The translations under genes and the position numbers were made by a program. A stretch of DNA of 64,000 nucleotides from a virus. The notes beneath the pieces are model-generated. The model ran no database searches. It was not told the origin of the DNA and saw nothing but the letters and a program-made list of their open reading frames with translations. The stretch spans positions 1 to 64,000 of the IMG/VR virus record IMGVR_UViG_3300042691_017518; one strand, written 5' to 3'. Positions 15,643 through 23,700 of this stretch are shown piece by piece; the first letter of the stretch is position 1, and every line of letters starts with the position of its first letter.

Positions 15643-16673
15643 TGGAGTATAGAGAAATAGACGCACTGAATCAAAGTATATTAAAAAAGATTCTAGAGAG
15701 TCCTCAAGAGTTTCTTAAAGCTAAAAGAAGACAAGAAACACGAGAAGAATCTACTGGAGATCATTTTTTATTTGGTTCAATTGTAGACTTAATGTTGACA
15801 GGGTCGAAAAAAGAATTTGATGCTAAGTATGCAGTAATAGATGACGAAACTAGTTGTTCTGATGGAGTAAAAGCGATAGTAGACGGAGTATTTTTAGATT
15901 ATTTAGATTTAGAAGATAATGATTTTCTAAGTTTAGAATCTTTAAAAGACTCTGTGTTACAACATTGTAAGTATCAGAATTATCAACCTAAGTGGAAAGA
16001 TGAAACTAGGATCAATAAAATTATAGAACTTGGATCTGATTATTTTGAAGCTCTTAAAATAACTAAGGGTAAAACTGTAGTATCCCAAACTGAATATGCT
16101 AAGGCAGTTAATTGCAAAGCAGCTCTACAGGTTGATCAGTTTACCCGTGAGTTTGTTGTAGAAAAATCTAAACCAAATAGAGAATTCTTAGATAAGTTTA
16201 TCATAAAGTTTGAATGGAAAGGCTATAATATTAAGGGCGAATTAGACAGAGTAATTATAGATCATGATGCTAAAACTATTACACCTATTGACTTTAAGAC
16301 TACAGGTAAAACAGTTAATAGTTTTGTTTCTGATTTCTGGTATTATCGTTATGATTTCCAAGCAGCTGTATACCATCGAGGTATTATGTTGTCTGACAAT
16401 GAGCTAATAGATAAGTTAATAGAAGATGGCTATAGGCTGAAAGATTTTCTTTATATAGTAGTAGAGAAGAATCTTTCTAATCCTCCTATGGTATTTACTA
16501 TTAGTCCAAGAGTCCTTGATGTAGGATTTTCTGGGGGAACCTTATCTAACGGCAAACAGTTAGATGGATTTGAACAAGCTATTATGCGGTATGAATTTGC
16601 TATGAATAATGATGCTTGGCACTATCCAATGGAGTATTATGATAATGGCGGATCCATATTTATAGAGCCATGA
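15642..16673 (+). CDS. PD-(D/E)XK superfamily nuclease
   Basis: A 343 aa protein with a Cas4/RecB-like nuclease core. The first motif is GELD with D202. The second is PIDFKT with D217 and K219. A following helix contains YRYDFQAAVYHRG, the QxxxY-like segment that completes the RecB-type site. The N-terminal half has the helical opening common to these phage exonucleases (LNQSILKKILESPQEF). It is a conserved crAss-like replication/recombination gene that likely trims DNA ends or degrades host DNA. It overlaps the next start by 4 bases (ATGA). Confidence 0.85.
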   Translation: MEYREIDALNQSILKKILESPQEFLKAKRRQETREESTGDHFLFGSIVDLMLTGSKKEFDAKYAVIDDETSCSDGVKAIVDGVFLDYLDLEDNDFLSLESLKDSVLQHCKYQNYQPKWKDETRINKIIELGSDYFEALKITKGKTVVSQTEYAKAVNCKAALQVDQFTREFVVEKSKPNREFLDKFIIKFEWKGYNIKGELDRVIIDHDAKTITPIDFKTTGKTVNSFVSDFWYYRYDFQAAVYHRGIMLSDNELIDKLIEDGYRLKDFLYIVVEKNLSNPPMVFTISPRVLDVGFSGGTLSNGKQLDGFEQAIMRYEFAMNNDAWHYPMEYYDNGGSIFIEP

Positions 16674-17293
16674 GTAAAATAAAATTTACAAAAACAGCAA
16701 CTTTTTTGTTTCCATTATTAGAAATTCCTAAATCTTTATTTGACTGTGATGTTAAAGATCGTTTTGGTAGATTTATATGCAATACTAGATTTCTAAATGC
16801 ATATCTCCACGATAGTAATATATCAAAATATCAAAGTACTGAAGAAATAGATTATGTTTTTATAGTAATTAGGAATTATCAAGATGTGGGATTTGCTGCA
16901 TTTCAATCAACCTTAAGGGCTTTTAGAAATTATGTAGATGATTATGATTATAAAGAATGTTTTGTAGCAGTTTTTTCTGTGCCCTATGATAATCAAAAAG
17001 ATTTTGATTTAATCAAATCGGGACGATATTCTGAAGTAAGCACTATAGGCAAAAAGTTAATTTTAGCCAATAATTTTTATAGTGGCAAACCTTTTACTTT
17101 GCCATTGATTTTAAATAAAGCAGAAGTCTTAAAAATAAGCTGGGAAGAAAGGTTAAGTAATCCTTGGTCTCCTGCATATCTATTTGATCAAGAAGTTTGG
17201 CCTATTATAGATTATTCTAAAGAAATTCTTAAAAAAGATACTTTAGAATCATTTGAAAAGAAAAAAGATTTTATACCATCAGAGGAGTTTTAG
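16670..17293 (+). CDS. hypothetical early protein, 207 aa
   Basis: I do not recognise a characterised domain. The chain is rich in aromatic and hydrophobic strands (YVFIVIRNYQDVGFAAF, ECFVAVFSVPYD) and looks globular. Its last codons are built into the stem of a terminator, with the TAG stop in the hairpin loop. It is the last gene of the second early transcription unit. Confidence 0.72.
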   Translation: MSKIKFTKTATFLFPLLEIPKSLFDCDVKDRFGRFICNTRFLNAYLHDSNISKYQSTEEIDYVFIVIRNYQDVGFAAFQSTLRAFRNYVDDYDYKECFVAVFSVPYDNQKDFDLIKSGRYSEVSTIGKKLILANNFYSGKPFTLPLILNKAEVLKISWEERLSNPWSPAYLFDQEVWPIIDYSKEILKKDTLESFEKKKDFIPSEEF

Positions 17294-17308
17294 CTCCTCT
17301 GATTTTTT
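17278..17308 (+). terminator. intrinsic terminator overlapping the end of the 207 aa gene
   Basis: A perfect 10-bp stem ATCAGAGGAG/CTCCTCTGAT has a 6-base loop containing the TAG stop, followed by TTTTT and more T. It is a strong rho-independent terminator. The next start codon (17319) lies 10 bases after the T-run. Confidence 0.9.
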
Positions 17309-17318
17309 AATTTTTATT

Positions 17319-18188
17319 ATGGAAAAACTTATTGAAACAGTTAATAGAAAAAGCATGTTGATTCGTCCTTCTGGTAGGTCTACTGATTTTATTTCACCAA
17401 GTTTTGGACACGGGTGTCTTTATAACTGCAGTTACTGCTACATGAAAAGACACAAGCCTGAAGGATTAACTATTGCTGACCCTAAAAGCGTTACAGATAT
17501 TTTAACAGAAATAAACTCTCATGCATGGTTTAACACAACAGAAAAGCCTAATCAAACTCATGAGGAATTTATTACTTATGATATTTCTTGCAACGAGGAT
17601 TTTGCTTTACATGCAAAGTTTCATAACTGGGAAAGAATTTTTAATTTCTTTAAGGATCATCCTATAGCTATGGGATCTTTTGCCACTAAGTATGTGAATA
17701 AGAAATTACTAGATTATAATCCAGAAGGCAAAATAAGAATTAGATTTAGTTTAATGCCTCAAAAATATGCTTATGTTTTAGAACATAATACTAGTTTTAT
17801 TGAAGATAGAATTAAAGCTATTGATACTTTTATTGATGCAGGCTATGATGTGCATATAAACTTTAGTCCTGTAATTATTACAGATAGTTGGCTTGTTGAT
17901 TATAAATGGCTATTTAAACAAGTAGATAAATATGTTATTAATAAAGACAAAGTTAAAGCTGAAGTAATCTTTCTTACTCATAATAACTCAAAGCATATTT
18001 ATAATACTCTAAATAATATTCCAGGGGAAGATTTAATATGGCGCCCTGATATTCAAGAAAGTAAAACTTCTCAATATGGGTCTGTAAATCTTAGATACAG
18101 ACATGATTTAAAAGCTGAATATATTAAGCAGTTTGTTAAATTACATGATGAAATAATTCCTTGGAATACAATAAGATACATTTTTTAA
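17319..18188 (+). CDS. radical SAM protein, spore photoproduct lyase-like
   Basis: A 289 aa enzyme. I start it at ATG 17319 because the earlier in-frame ATG (17253) lies upstream of the terminator and would add non-conserved residues. The 4Fe-4S/SAM motif is C33-x3-C37-x2-C40 (HGCLYNCSYC). A second cysteine motif, ISCNED with C91, sits where spore photoproduct lyase carries its hydrogen-donor cysteine (A-x-C-T-S-D pattern). This supports a DNA-lesion repair radical enzyme of the SPL family rather than an unrelated radical SAM protein. It neighbours a uracil-DNA-glycosylase-like gene, giving a small repair cluster. Confidence 0.82.
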   Translation: MEKLIETVNRKSMLIRPSGRSTDFISPSFGHGCLYNCSYCYMKRHKPEGLTIADPKSVTDILTEINSHAWFNTTEKPNQTHEEFITYDISCNEDFALHAKFHNWERIFNFFKDHPIAMGSFATKYVNKKLLDYNPEGKIRIRFSLMPQKYAYVLEHNTSFIEDRIKAIDTFIDAGYDVHINFSPVIITDSWLVDYKWLFKQVDKYVINKDKVKAEVIFLTHNNSKHIYNTLNNIPGEDLIWRPDIQESKTSQYGSVNLRYRHDLKAEYIKQFVKLHDEIIPWNTIRYIF

Positions 18189-18198
18189 TTTTAAACCT

Positions 18199-18420
18199 AT
18201 GGCAGAAGAAAAAGAAAAAATTGCTAAACTTAAAAATAAGATTAAGCAATTAAAAAGTGAACTGAAAATTGCTAGAGAACTAACAATAGCTTATCAGCAA
18301 AGATCCCATCACTATGAGGCAATGACTATTAATTTACGAAAAGAAATACATGGATCAAAATGGCTAGAGGAAAAGAATTTTGGTATAAACACCTCGGAGA
18401 AGGATGGGCTGAAGTTATAA
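18199..18420 (+). CDS. short coiled-coil protein, 73 aa
   Basis: The N-terminal 50 residues form a regular charged coiled coil (KIAKLKNKIKQLKSELKIAR). No other motif is seen. Its 3' end overlaps the UDG-like gene by 61 bases in another frame. It could be an oligomerisation or partner protein for a neighbour; this is not testable from sequence alone. Confidence 0.55.
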   Translation: MAEEKEKIAKLKNKIKQLKSELKIARELTIAYQQRSHHYEAMTINLRKEIHGSKWLEEKNFGINTSEKDGLKL

Positions 18421-19040
18421 AACCTTTGTTAAAAACTTCAGAGTTTAATAATATTCTTGATACTTTAGCAGTTAACTATGTATTTACTTCTCATTATCCT
18501 GAAGATGTAGATAGCATATTTAAAGCTTTTAAACTTTGTCCTTGGGACAGTTTGCAAATAGTTATCATTGGTACAGAGCCAGGACCTTATACAGGGACTG
18601 GTCCTCTGGCCTTTTCAGATGCTTCTGTACTCTATACTAATTCCTCAGCTAATCTAATAAGACAATGCGTAGCGGATTATAAAAAAGAGTTATATTTAGA
18701 TTTTGACACTAGTTTTGAACATTGGGCAAGTCAAGGAATTTTAATGCTTAATCGCAGCCTTACTTGCAAGCAAAATGAAAGTAGTAGTCATAGAGATCTT
18801 TGGAAGAAGTTTTTTGGAGCTATATTATATGTAATCGAAAAGTATAAGCCAGGTACAATATTTTTACTTTGGGGAAAAGAAGCAGAAAAATATAGCAAAT
18901 TGCTTTCTGTTAATCACCATGTATTTTCTTGTGAACATCCTATGAAGGCTTATGTAAACAAAACTAAATGGCGATGTAATAATTTTGCACAGGTAAATAA
19001 ATTATTAGAGTATTATGGGAGACAGCAAATTAACTGGTGA
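18360..19040 (+). CDS. divergent uracil-DNA glycosylase-like protein
   Basis: A 226 aa protein with the overall family 1 UDG layout: LQIVIIGTEPGPYTGTGPLAFSD (residues 65-87), LMLNRSLT (128-135), LLWGKEAEK (169-177) and a final HHVFSCEHPMKA (186-197). The catalytic motif GQDPYH is changed to GTEPGP: the catalytic Asp is Glu73 and the thymine-excluding Tyr is Gly75. The closing HPSP motif is reduced to HP (193-194). crAss-like phages commonly carry a UDG. Here substrate range or activity may differ. The ATG at 18360 gives a normal UDG N-terminus despite the overlap with the upstream coiled-coil gene. Confidence 0.78.
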   Translation: MARGKEFWYKHLGEGWAEVIKPLLKTSEFNNILDTLAVNYVFTSHYPEDVDSIFKAFKLCPWDSLQIVIIGTEPGPYTGTGPLAFSDASVLYTNSSANLIRQCVADYKKELYLDFDTSFEHWASQGILMLNRSLTCKQNESSSHRDLWKKFFGAILYVIEKYKPGTIFLLWGKEAEKYSKLLSVNHHVFSCEHPMKAYVNKTKWRCNNFAQVNKLLEYYGRQQINW

Positions 19041-19392
19041 TTATGAAAAGATCACTAAGAAAAAGTTTAATAGAGCAGAGCTCTTAGATATCAGACAGAG
19101 AATAATTGACGGACATCCTATATACTACATATGTAAAGTTTATAAAGTAGATAGATTAGTTGTACAAGAGTTGTTTAAAGAGTTTATATTAACTTTGGAT
19201 AGTATAAGGAAATATAGTCCTAGAGCTGTTATAGGCAATAAAAACACTAGTTACTTTACAGAAGATGAAATGCTAGCAGGTCTTCCAGTTTATACTTGGG
19301 AGGAATTAAGTAAATTAGAAAAACATTTTTATTTAAATTATGGAAAAGAAAACGATAACAGAAATGATAGCTCATTGGAGCCAGGTGTTTAA
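19015..19392 (+). CDS. hypothetical protein with HTH-like segment, 125 aa
   Basis: A segment at about residues 16-60 (RAELLDIRQRIIDGHPIYYICKVYKVDRLVVQELFKEF) reads like a helix-turn-helix of the small-terminase/resolvase kind, in which a short loop joins ICKVYKV and the recognition helix. No other domain is visible. It may be a small DNA-binding protein. The gene overlaps its neighbours by 26 bases on the left and 53 bases on the right. Confidence 0.6.
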   Translation: MGDSKLTGDYEKITKKKFNRAELLDIRQRIIDGHPIYYICKVYKVDRLVVQELFKEFILTLDSIRKYSPRAVIGNKNTSYFTEDEMLAGLPVYTWEELSKLEKHFYLNYGKENDNRNDSSLEPGV

Positions 19393-19783
19393 TCTACCTA
19401 TTAAAACTAATCCTGAGTTTCCTGATCAAGAAAGATTAGAATTATCTCTTAAGTTAATCAGAGAAGAGTTTAATGAAACTGAGGTAGGTTTTATCACTAG
19501 AAACTTCAAAGAGACTCAAGATGGCTTAGGTGATTTATTGTGGGTAACTATCAGAGCGATGATGGAATTAGGAATAGATCCACACGAAACCATAGAGGCT
19601 ATATATGAATCTAATATGTCAAAAGCTGATACTACTCAAGAAGATGCACTTATAACTTATAAACAGTATAAAGTCCAAGGTATAGATACATATAGTCGAG
19701 AGAAGAATGGTTTGTTTATAACTTACCGTATCTCAGATAATAAAGTATTAAAGAGTCATAAATTTAAAGAACCTAAACTATGA
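19340..19783 (+). CDS. MazG-like nucleotide pyrophosphohydrolase
   Basis: A 147 aa all-alpha NTP-PPase. The metal-binding motif is split in the usual way: LIREEFNETEVG (ExxE, about residues 39-50), then DGLGDLLWVTIRAM (DxxxD-type, about 61-74), and a later ESNMSK ending (about 89-94) typical of phage MazG/PRA-PH-like proteins. Such enzymes hydrolyse nucleoside triphosphates or the alarmone pool and help phage nucleotide metabolism. It overlaps the next gene by 4 bases (ATGA). Confidence 0.82.
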   Translation: MEKKTITEMIAHWSQVFNLPIKTNPEFPDQERLELSLKLIREEFNETEVGFITRNFKETQDGLGDLLWVTIRAMMELGIDPHETIEAIYESNMSKADTTQEDALITYKQYKVQGIDTYSREKNGLFITYRISDNKVLKSHKFKEPKL

Positions 19784-20097
19784 GACCTGGTCAAAAAGTA
19801 GTATGTGTGGATGATAGTGTATCATCACCTGAATTAATGTGGTCTATCATGCTTAACTTCCAACAGTGGATTAAGAAAGATGTGACATATACTATACGTG
19901 AGATATTAAATAATGATGATATAGTTATAGGAGTGTTATTAAAAGAAATAGTTAATAAACCTGTGTATATTAAATTAATTGATAAAACTCAGGAACCAGC
20001 TTTTGGAGCATTTAGATTTAGAGAGTTAGATGAATTTGAGGATCTAGAAGCTATTAACTCTGTAGAACAATTAGTAGAAGAAATAAACAAGTTATGA
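19780..20097 (+). CDS. conserved phage protein of unknown function, 105 aa
   Basis: A small protein beginning MRPGQKVVCVDDS with a GVLLKEI strand and a final FGAFRFREL segment. This pattern, GxkVvCvdds...YtiReI...gvlLeEi...epaFrxxRFrpl, recurs in tailed-phage small proteins with a predicted SH3/KOW-like barrel. No function is known. It is linked by 4-base overlaps (ATGA) to both neighbours. Confidence 0.7.
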   Translation: MRPGQKVVCVDDSVSSPELMWSIMLNFQQWIKKDVTYTIREILNNDDIVIGVLLKEIVNKPVYIKLIDKTQEPAFGAFRFRELDEFEDLEAINSVEQLVEEINKL

Positions 20098-20348
20098 CTA
20101 AAAGAGATTTTTTATTAGAAGCAGCAGGATTTTTTCTATGTGTAGATTATGAAGAATTATTACCTGTATCTAAACAGTTAGATTTATTATTAGCTGCACA
20201 AGAAGAGTATCAGCTGGATACTCCTGAAGGAGTTGTATTATGGAAACCTTTTGAATATTGGACATGTGAGCAAATATTAGAAGAGATACATAATTTAGCA
20301 GGATTATTAGAAAGGTTATATAATATGGGCAAGAATGAGCGACGCTAG
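20094..20348 (+). CDS. hypothetical protein, 84 aa
   Basis: A small acidic, mostly helical protein (LLPVSKQLDLLLAAQEEYQ, then ILEEIHNLAGLLERLYNMG). No motif is recognised. It overlaps the upstream gene by 4 bases and the downstream gene by 14 bases, consistent with a real member of this early transcript. Confidence 0.6.
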   Translation: MTKRDFLLEAAGFFLCVDYEELLPVSKQLDLLLAAQEEYQLDTPEGVVLWKPFEYWTCEQILEEIHNLAGLLERLYNMGKNERR

Positions 20349-20688
20349 TGAAGAATCTGTGACATATATTATAATGCTCTCTGCTATGCAAGTAGTTTTA
20401 AACTGCGCTTTAGAACTTCAGGGGACCATTTATGATCAAGGCAAAGTTAAAATTAAAGTTCGTGAAGCTATTAATATACTATCAGCACAAAACAGTAAAA
20501 ACAGAGATAAGATCTGGAAGACAGATGAAAAACATGCTGCTGATTTAATGTATGCTGTACAGATTATAGGCGAACAAATTGCAAAAGGGGACGGTATGGC
20601 TTTAGCTGCTATAACTAAACTAACTCGTGATGGATTTGATTTATCACGATGTGTAATTACTGAACTAAACGAAAAAGACCAGGTTTGA
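20335..20688 (+). CDS. hypothetical protein, 117 aa, last early gene
   Basis: A mostly helical protein with no recognised domain, and the last gene of the plus-strand block. Its final codons form the left arm of the convergent terminator, with the TGA stop (20686-20688) in the loop. Confidence 0.65.
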   Translation: MSDASEESVTYIIMLSAMQVVLNCALELQGTIYDQGKVKIKVREAINILSAQNSKNRDKIWKTDEKHAADLMYAVQIIGEQIAKGDGMALAAITKLTRDGFDLSRCVITELNEKDQV

Positions 20689-20698
20689 TCCTGGTCTT
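20675..20698. terminator. bidirectional terminator between early and late blocks
   Basis: A perfect 9-bp stem AAGACCAGG/CCTGGTCTT has a 6-base loop (TTTGAT). On the minus strand the hairpin is followed by TTTTT, so it closes the long late transcript. On the plus strand it is followed by a pyrimidine-rich CTTCTCT and ends the early transcript. Beyond it, 20699-20753 holds no gene. Confidence 0.85.
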
Positions 20699-20753
20699 CT
20701 TCTCTAGTTTAGATTATGGAGAGATAAACGGCTTGCTAAAAAAATTTGGCGTT

Positions 20754-23700
20754 TTAATTAAACTCGTTATATTCTTCTGGATCCTCTTGTAGATCCTGTA
20801 TTATAACTTGCATGTTTTCATTCTTACTATCAGCATCTTGGCCTATTCCTGAAGGCATAAACCAATTTACAAAACTACTAGAATTAGTCATACTATGAGC
20901 TTGTTCTGGAGTCATCCATTCATACCATTTAGAATCAGTCATAGTTTTAATAAATCTATTTTTCAGTTCAGGAAACTGCATTTCATAGACATTTTTTAAA
21001 GGCTGTTTTCTAAACCAGAATTTACCTGCATGACTAGATCCTTTGTACATTCCTGATTCATAAACTTCAGGATTAAATGCTTCAGAAAAATCTAATAAAT
21101 CTTTAATCATTCTTGCACCTACTACTGGTTCATCAATCATGTTAGCAAGTTCAGCAGGAGACCATGCAGCTCCTTGTTCTAATAATAATCGATTTAACTG
21201 ATAAGCCATGTATTGAGTAGTCCAATCTTCATCGTCAGCATCATCTGCTGCAAGGTTGGCAAGACCAGCTAGAACAGCTACAATATTTAAATAAAGTAAA
21301 TCTAGAGCAGTCTTCATAACTCCTCGTTTTCTTGCAGGACTTAAAGTATGCCAAGTAGCAAAAGCAGCTTGAAGACCTGCTTTGTCTTTTACTAATGTTT
21401 TATAGAAAGCATTATATAAGAAAGAACTAGTTGCACGATAAGTACCTATTTCTTCTTCTTCTGTGATTAAATTAGTTCCTTCTTTTCTAAATCTTGTATC
21501 TACTAATCCTATGAACCATCCACGGTGCATAAGTAAAAAATCTCCAGCAATACTTCTAGATAATTTTCCTTTATCTGTAGCAGATAAAGTACCGTCTACA
21601 TAAGTAGATACGTGCTCTATTTTTCCTTTAGCACTATTTAATACTTTATCTGTAACGTATTTTTTGAATTCAGGTTTAACACTTAGATTGCCATCTATGA
21701 CTTCATATGCGTTGTATAAACTTTTTTCTCTAAGATCTGCCCATTCTTTTGAAATTTGCTTGTCAAAAGTTTTATCAGTTACTCCTCCATTTTCTGCAAT
21801 TCTTTTTTGAAAGAAATTATAGCGAGTTAAGAACTGATTATTATATAAACGATAGTTATCATAAATAGCTAATGCTATACGACCCTTGATGCCATAGTCA
21901 CCAGTTGCAAAAGTAGTATACATTACATCTCTATTCAGTAATTTACGAGCTCCTCTAGTTCTAGTAGTTTCGTAAAGCATCTTTTCTAATCCTACTACTT
22001 CTGTTTGTTGAAGCATTAAGTGCATTTTATTAGTCTGTTTAGCTTTACCTACTTCTCCTAATACTTGAAAAAGATTACTACCAAATTCTAATCGAGCCCA
22101 GTTTTTACTTTCAGTAGTAGTATAAATACCTATCGCATCTTCAATAATACTATCGCCTGTACCTTTTAAATATCCTGATAAAGCAGTAGGTATATTAAAG
22201 GCAAGGTTATTATTTCTAATAAAAGCTGCAAATCTTTGAGAAGCTTTAGTTGCAGAAAATTGTTTACCTGCTATACCTAATGCTTTTGTAATTTTATTTT
22301 CAGGTATAGGATTAGTTGCTAATGCTTTTCTTTCTATTCCAAATACATGACTATCCATAAGATTTTCTAGTGTAGCATATTCAACAGATTCTACACCTTT
22401 CTTTCTTTGAGTTCTTTTAGCATCTGTAAAATAATTACGTTCTGCAAGAGCATATTGTAGAGCTCCTAAATCTCCAGAGATTTTATTCATCTCTTGAAAA
22501 TTTTCTGCCATCTCTGAAAATAAAGTAACACTACGTGCTACATCATAAGATAAATTATCTACACTATCTAGTTTTCTAGTAAAGTGAATAGGAACCATCT
22601 TATTATTTAAAACATTTAATTGCTTAAATACTTCACTAGAATTTTCTCCAAACTGTGTGTCGTTTGCATCTATAAATAAAGACTCTCTTCCTAAAGTAGC
22701 CATAGTACTCATAAAAGATTTTCCTCCTCTAACTTTTTCTAATCTTTCTAGTGTAGATTTTAAAACTGGAGGAACCATGTAAATAGTTTTTTCTGTTCTA
22801 TATTGAACAGGCAGTTTATTTACAGCTTCTTTTTTAGTTTTAATTAAGAGATCATAATAAGCTTTTGTAGCTGGGTTAGCCATGATCTCATCAAATCTTG
22901 GATTTCTAAAACTATCATTTGGAACAGTAATTTCTGTTTCTTCTCCTGAGTCACTAATTACTTTTTTCTTTATAGTATTTTCATCAAAAAAGTTTCTCCA
23001 AGCTTTATTATAAGCTATTAATTCAGCAGGATTTAAGAATACTACTTGAATCTGAGAGTAATCTTCAAAGCCTAAGTCTGCAGCCATTTTTGCTTTAGCT
23101 TCATCCATTTTAGCATAATACTTAGACCACTGATATTCGCGTATAAAAAAGTGAGTAGGATTTCCGTTCTCGTCTAATTCTATTAAATCTTGAATCTTAC
23201 CACCTGCTTTAAATAAATTTTCTTGTGCTTTAAGTAAGTCATTAGCAACTCCTGTTGCATATCTTTTAACTTTTGCTACAGAATCAAAAATAATTTTATG
23301 AGCTGCTTTAATAATCTTAGAATCTGCATACTTGTAGTTACCTACTTGGAATCTCCAAATAGATACATCTTCTGCAGTATCTTCTAGCATTGCTCCTGAA
23401 TCAAAATCTTTATCGATTTTTTCTCCATTAGCGTCAGTATTAGCGGCATCTACTACTTCTCTAGCAGATTTATTTAATAAGTTCTGAGCAATACCTCGTG
23501 TTTCTGTAAGATCGATAATAAGATTATGAATTAATTTTCTAACCTCTTCAGTCTCTTCATAAGGAATTTTATTATCTATTACAGATTGTATGAAACTATT
23601 AAAAAGATTCTCGTACATCTCTACAAACTTCATAGAAGTATTTAGAGTACCGTTATTAATAATACCAGAAGATCTGCCTTTAAGTAAAGCATTTTTTACT

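Noticed and set aside
17253-17318. ATG 17253 as the start of the radical SAM gene
   Set aside because: The extra residues are encoded by the end of the upstream gene and the terminator. The conserved family start fits ATG 17319.
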